A DNA stretch of 9,926 bases from Anaerolineales bacterium UBA832. Lineage in GTDB: Bacteria; Chloroflexota; Anaerolineae; Anaerolineales; UBA11657. Positions 6,710-9,926 of this stretch are shown here, one piece after another (the first letter of the stretch is position 1; each line of letters begins with the position of its first letter). The DNA lies in contig DBHI01000083.1 in the NCBI GenBank assembly GCA_002296125.1, forward strand, positions 1 through 9,926, written 5' to 3'. The position numbers and the translations under genes were made by a program. The notes under the pieces were generated by a model. The model ran no database searches, was not told where the DNA came from, and saw only the letters and a program-made list of their open reading frames with translations.

Positions 6710-8351
6710 AACCTGTTCTATTTGCGTAGATTGAGCGATATACTAACCAGGAATTTTCTAACATATCAGGTGGTGTCCACGGCCCGTCTATTATTGATAC
6801 TGTATAATTATTTTCTAGCCATGGTCCTATTGTGGTTTCTTCACCTGGTATACTGAGGAACAACAATTGATTGGGTAATGTGTTAGTTTCTTTTATTATA
6901 TCTGGTGTATATCTTTGGACAATATTTGATTGATTTATGTCAAATGGAACTAAAAATTGTAGCGTGTAGTATCCTGAACTGCTATATTGAGGACATACAT
7001 TTGATGAAATAAATACAGCTTTATCTGGTTTGGTGATGTTATTTGGGTTGTAGGGTGGGTTTGTGTTTTTTGTCCAACCATTTCCAAGAAATGTGTTTAT
7101 TTCTGAAGCAGCTATTGTGCATTGTTCATCAAACCAGAATCCTGTATCAGGCTGATCTAGATACCTATCAAAATAGAAGTCTCGTATTGTATAGAAAATA
7201 GATCCTAGCATTATAGTAGATGGTATCAGAATAGCTATAAACTTGTTGCTATGTTTTTTTATTGTAGTGTAAATCCATATTAATCCTGTAGCTGGAAACA
7301 CAAAAATAATTGATATCAATGCACTTGATCTTCCAAAATGTGGAGGTTCTTCTGATAGTATTGTAGCAGATAGTGATAGTATGATCCAAGCTAAAAGGAA
7401 TAGACGCTTATTTATGCTGAATTTGAGATTTGTGATAATTAGACCTAACAAAAAAGCTAATGACATTAATGGATCAAATATTGGTCTTTTTGGTATATTA
7501 TGTCTTAAATTCCAATCGCCACCATTTGGAGTAATGAACATATTTAGAACGGTTGTTGTCTGATTTAGCAAAAGGTTGAGAGATTCTTTTATTGTGCTGT
7601 CTGTAGCTATAATTGAAACACCAGTTGTTCTTCCTAAAATTTCCGAAGGGTTACTAATAGTGTAGTGTATTAATGGTGTAGAAATTAAGATGAATGATAC
7701 AAATAGATAGATGAATCCTGGTAAGATTTGAGTCCTTAAGGGTTTGTTGGTAAATATTACTGGTGATATTAATATTGGAATTAGGATTATTAATCTTATT
7801 GGAGTATATGAATACATAGCAACACCTATAACTAACCCAGAGAGTGACCAGTACAGATTTTTAGAAGTTTTGTATGCTAAAGATAGTAACCAGATAAAAA
7901 TGCATAATAATAAAGGAAGTAATGCTGGTCGTGTTGCTAGCTTCCCAAGCATGATTGGCCATATGGTAAAAGAACAGATTATTGCAGCGATTAAGCTCGA
8001 CTTGATATTAGTTAGTGATTTGGAAGCTAAAAAAACGCCTACTACAGTAAGAATACTTGCTATAGCTGATGGCCATCTTATAGCAGCAGGTGTTCTACCT
8101 AGTACATTAATTGCAATGGATATTAGGTAAGCATGAAGTGGTTCTCTACCGTTGTTTTCAGTTAGAAATATGGGTCTATTACCTTCTAGTATGGAGATGG
8201 CGTCAAGACCATCTGCTGCTTCGTCACCAAAGAGTCCTTTTGGTAAGTTGTTGATTTCATGTAGTCGTAAGACTATTGATGACAATACGATTAGGAATAG
8301 AAATATATAAATATTTGATATACGGAATTGCTGGCTAAAATTTTTTAGCAT
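6699..8351 (-). CDS. PMT_2/GT39-like (ArnT-type) membrane glycosyltransferase
   Basis: This 550-residue polytopic protein has a hydrophobic span at 13-30 followed by FGDEAADGLD (41-50). Its D43-E44 pair matches the catalytic acidic motif in the first outer loop of polyprenyl-phosphate-sugar glycosyltransferases (GT39/ArnT, PMT_2). ENNGREPLHAYL (65-76) and IRWPSA (91-96) are typical of bacterial members. About ten further spans lie between roughly 74 and 390, with HFGRSSALI (338-346) before one of the last. The C-terminal ~150 residues are hydrophilic and probably extracytoplasmic; Cys411 and Cys453 could pair. ATG at 8351 fits the topology but has no clear Shine-Dalgarno. Its 3' end overlaps the convergent PTPS-related gene by 11 bp. 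It is the only gene on this strand and is rich in Ile, Thr, Asn and Pro and poor in Val. Family assignment is fairly sure; the transferred sugar and acceptor are unknown. Confidence 0.78.
   Translation of the reverse strand: MLKNFSQQFRISNIYIFLFLIVLSSIVLRLHEINNLPKGLFGDEAADGLDAISILEGNRPIFLTENNGREPLHAYLISIAINVLGRTPAAIRWPSAIASILTVVGVFLASKSLTNIKSSLIAAIICSFTIWPIMLGKLATRPALLPLLLCIFIWLLSLAYKTSKNLYWSLSGLVIGVAMYSYTPIRLIILIPILISPVIFTNKPLRTQILPGFIYLFVSFILISTPLIHYTISNPSEILGRTTGVSIIATDSTIKESLNLLLNQTTTVLNMFITPNGGDWNLRHNIPKRPIFDPLMSLAFLLGLIITNLKFSINKRLFLLAWIILSLSATILSEEPPHFGRSSALISIIFVFPATGLIWIYTTIKKHSNKFIAILIPSTIMLGSIFYTIRDFYFDRYLDQPDTGFWFDEQCTIAASEINTFLGNGWTKNTNPPYNPNNITKPDKAVFISSNVCPQYSSSGYYTLQFLVPFDINQSNIVQRYTPDIIKETNTLPNQLLFLSIPGEETTIGPWLENNYTVSIIDGPWTPPDMLENSWLVYRSIYANRTGSIQ
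6705..6722. repeat. Perfect inverted repeat at the convergent gene overlap, possible weak bidirectional terminator
   Basis: AATAGAAC (6705-6712) and GTTCTATT (6715-6722) are exact reverse complements. The transcript could form a 7-bp stem with a 4-nt loop, extended by two G-U pairs. It spans the TAG stop of the + strand gene and the last codons of the - strand gene. There is no run of U after it in either direction, so a classical intrinsic terminator is not shown. Its position between converging genes still suits termination or 3'-end protection. Confidence 0.55.
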
Positions 8352-8388
8352 TTTACAGGATTTTTATGTAGTTATTCATTTACTTTAA

Positions 8389-8397
8389 TGTTATCAT
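8389..8397 (+). promoter_or_regulatory. Extended -10 promoter element before the UroD-like gene
   Basis: TGTTATCAT matches TG-n-TATAAT at all but one base and lies in the 77-bp divergent gap (8352-8428). The -35 region is poor. Transcription would start near 8404, followed by a weak ribosome site (GTGAGA, 8415-8420) before ATG at 8429. The opposite strand of the same gap must drive the glycosyltransferase gene, but I see no equally good element there. Confidence 0.35.
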
Positions 8398-8428
8398 GTC
8401 TCAATAAATTTACAGTGAGATTTGTCAT

Positions 8429-9409
8429 ATGAATAAAAAAGATAGATTAATGGCAGTAATTAATGGTGAAAAGGTAGACAGAGTTCCAGTCGCAGCTTGG
8501 AGTCATCAACCAATCGACGATCAAGATCCTGAAAGATTTGCTAGAGCTACTATATTTTATCAGAAGACTTACGATTTTGATTTTGTCAAAGTTACGCCTG
8601 CTAGTAGTTATTGTTTAAGTCATTGGGGTGTTGAAACTGTTTATAGAGGTAATCCTCACGGTACTAGAGATTATGATTATCCGTTGATTAAGAATGTTTC
8701 TGAATGGGAAAATCTATCAATTGTTAATCCTTTAGATGGGCAAATGGGTGATATTCTTAAATCATTGCAAATGATAAGTGACGGTCTTGAGAGAGATGTC
8801 CCATTTATTCAAACTATTTTTAGTCCGATGACACAGGCAAGGAATTTAGTTGGTGCTGATGAATTATTACTTCACATGAGATGTCATCCTGAATTGATGA
8901 AAGAAATATTTCAGTTGATTACTGATCAGACAATAATGTTTATAGATGAAGCGAAAGAATCAGGTATTAGTGGCATATTTTATGCTTTGCAATGGGCTAG
9001 CTATCTTAATTTGTCTGAAATAGAATACAGAGAATTTGCAATACCATATGATTTGCAGATAATGAATTCCGTAAGTGATTTGTGGTTAAATGTTTTACAT
9101 TTACATGGAGATAATGTGATGTTTTCTTTGGTGAATGAATATCCGGCTGCTGTTTTGAATTGGCATGACCGTGATACTGGACCTAGCCTTAAAGAAGGAC
9201 AAAAAATCTGGCCGAATGTAGTTTGTGGAGGTATTCGACAAGAAGAAACTTTAGTTAGAGGTACACCTGAGATGATTTTTGAAGAAGCTAGAGAGTCTAT
9301 TGGGTCAGTTGATGGGAAGAAATTTATTTTAGGTACTGGTTGCGTAGCACCAATTGTTACTCCTTATGGTAATTTGATGGCTATGCGTGAGTCAGTGGAT
9401 AGAGTATAA
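8429..9409 (+). CDS. Uroporphyrinogen decarboxylase superfamily protein, not a classical HemE (methyltransferase-like)
   Basis: This 326-residue cytoplasmic protein of the URO-D TIM-barrel superfamily has the N-terminal signature RLMAVINGEKVDRVPVAAW at 6-24. It lacks the RQAGR motif that true HemE uses to bind uroporphyrinogen, so heme synthesis is unlikely. The C-terminal half resembles cobamide/corrinoid methyltransferases of the MtaA/CmuA type: HLHGDN at 224-229, NWHDRDTG at 244-251, CGGIRQEETLVRGTP at 266-280 and LGTGCVAPIV at 301-310. MtaA-type enzymes bind zinc with His-X-Cys and a later Cys. Here the equivalents would be His224, His226 and Cys305, with His in place of the first Cys. 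ATG at 8429 is preceded by only a weak Shine-Dalgarno (GTGAGA) but fits the family N-terminus. It may act on a methyl group or an aromatic or carboxylated substrate; the reaction is not known. rsmD starts 5 bp after it. Confidence 0.8.
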   Translation: MNKKDRLMAVINGEKVDRVPVAAWSHQPIDDQDPERFARATIFYQKTYDFDFVKVTPASSYCLSHWGVETVYRGNPHGTRDYDYPLIKNVSEWENLSIVNPLDGQMGDILKSLQMISDGLERDVPFIQTIFSPMTQARNLVGADELLLHMRCHPELMKEIFQLITDQTIMFIDEAKESGISGIFYALQWASYLNLSEIEYREFAIPYDLQIMNSVSDLWLNVLHLHGDNVMFSLVNEYPAAVLNWHDRDTGPSLKEGQKIWPNVVCGGIRQEETLVRGTPEMIFEEARESIGSVDGKKFILGTGCVAPIVTPYGNLMAMRESVDRV

Positions 9410-9414
9410 ACAAT

Positions 9415-9926
9415 ATGCGAGTGATTGCAGGTAAAGCTAAAGGTATGCGATTGCGCCAAGTTGGATCTAAAATAACTCGTCCAATAACAGATCGTGTGAA
9501 AGAATCATTATTTAATATTATTGGTGAAGATATTCAAGGAGCTTCAATGTTGGATTTGTTCGCTGGTACAGGCAGTGTTGGTATTGAAGCATTGAGTAGA
9601 GGTGCATCGAGAATAACATTTGTTGAGAAGAATAAAGAGGCATTGAAAACAATAAAGGACAATTTGTGTGTTACTAATTTTGAAGACAGTGCCGAAATTA
9701 TTGATAATGATGCATTTAAGTATTTATCCATAAGTCATGATTTATTATTTGATTATGTGTTTGTTGCACCTCCCCAGTATAATAATCTGTGGTATAAGTC
9801 AATGAAAATTATTGATAATAGTCTGGCAATTGTGGATAAGGACTCATGGATTATTGTACAGATTGATCCTGTAGAGTATAAGATGGATAGTTTTGATAAC
9901 TTATATGTTGTAGATAAGAGAAAATA
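9415..9926 (+). CDS. rsmD: 16S rRNA (guanine(966)-N(2))-methyltransferase, 3' truncated by window edge
   Basis: This frame opens with ATG at 9415 and stays open to the window end (170 complete codons plus two bases); family members have about 185 residues, so only the last 15 or so are missing. RsmD uses S-adenosylmethionine to methylate N2 of G966 in 16S rRNA during 30S assembly. Visible are MRVIAGKAKG at 1-10, the RNA-contact segment TRPITDRVKESLFNI (21-35), the SAM-binding motif I DLFAGTGSVGIEAL (47-60) and VEKN at 70-73. The catalytic motif IV, normally (D/N)PP(Y/F), reads APPQY at 118-122. The start follows the UroD-like stop by 5 bp with a weak AGAG site, so the two genes are probably co-transcribed, although their functions are not obviously related. 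Confidence 0.9.
   Translation, partial: MRVIAGKAKGMRLRQVGSKITRPITDRVKESLFNIIGEDIQGASMLDLFAGTGSVGIEALSRGASRITFVEKNKEALKTIKDNLCVTNFEDSAEIIDNDAFKYLSISHDLLFDYVFVAPPQYNNLWYKSMKIIDNSLAIVDKDSWIIVQIDPVEYKMDSFDNLYVVDKRK

Noticed and set aside
7744..8130. A 128-codon open frame on the + strand, and a 60-codon one at 7381-7563
   Set aside because: Both lie wholly inside the - strand glycosyltransferase gene, have no ribosome site, and read as low-information antisense of its membrane spans.
8429..9409. Naming the UroD-like gene hemE
   Set aside because: The RQAGR substrate motif of uroporphyrinogen decarboxylase is absent and the C-terminal motifs match methyltransferase-type members of the superfamily.
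9534..9731. Open frame of 65 codons on the - strand at the right end
   Set aside because: It is antisense to the SAM-binding region of rsmD, whose + strand motifs are clear.
1..9926. CRISPR array, insertion sequence, tRNA, toxin-antitoxin or defence genes
   Set aside because: I found no regularly spaced repeats, transposase or nuclease motifs, cloverleaf-like segments or small gene pairs; the window is filled by the seven genes listed.

Overview
The window is AT-rich (roughly one third G+C by eye), densely packed bacterial DNA. It uses TAA, TAG and TGA as stops, and the longest gap between genes is 77 bp, so no stretch over 300 bp lacks a gene. Three features suggest a Chloroflexota bacterium, perhaps a marine Dehalococcoidia or SAR202-type lineage: an Agl23-like membrane protein fused to NHL repeats, large multi-spanning glycosyltransferase-like proteins of the PTPS-related and PMT/GT39 kinds, and a stand-alone UroD-superfamily enzyme. 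This placement is inferred from protein architecture. No rRNA or marker-gene comparison was possible, and an archaeal origin is unlikely given the bacterial RsmD, Shine-Dalgarno sites and sigma70-like promoter elements.

Positions 2-6709 hold four genes on the + strand. The first is the 3' part of an Agl23-like integral membrane protein with a six-blade NHL propeller; its start lies off the left edge. Next is sucC-sucD, the two subunits of ADP/GDP-forming succinyl-CoA synthetase, with its own likely promoter. The fourth is a 771-residue PTPS-related membrane protein with C-terminal beta-rich domains. The next gene, a GT39/PMT_2-like membrane protein (6699-8351), is on the - strand and converges on the PTPS-related gene. 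Their 3' ends overlap by 11 bp, and a perfect inverted repeat sits at the junction. A short divergent intergenic region (8352-8428) then leads to a UroD-superfamily protein and, 5 bp after it, the start of rsmD, which runs off the right edge.

Three of the six genes are polytopic membrane proteins of GT-C glycosyltransferase or flippase-associated type, so the region probably contributes to envelope glycan or glycoprotein assembly. The central TCA-cycle pair and the 3' UroD/RsmD pair look like unrelated housekeeping genes packed alongside. I see no phage, transposon, CRISPR array, tRNA or defence genes. The points most worth a second look are the His-X-His variant of the metal-binding motif in the UroD-like protein, the strong strand-linked base skew that reshapes the amino-acid composition of the single - strand gene, the hairpin at the convergent overlap, and an 11-bp tandem repeat in front of a GTG start that lacks a Shine-Dalgarno site.
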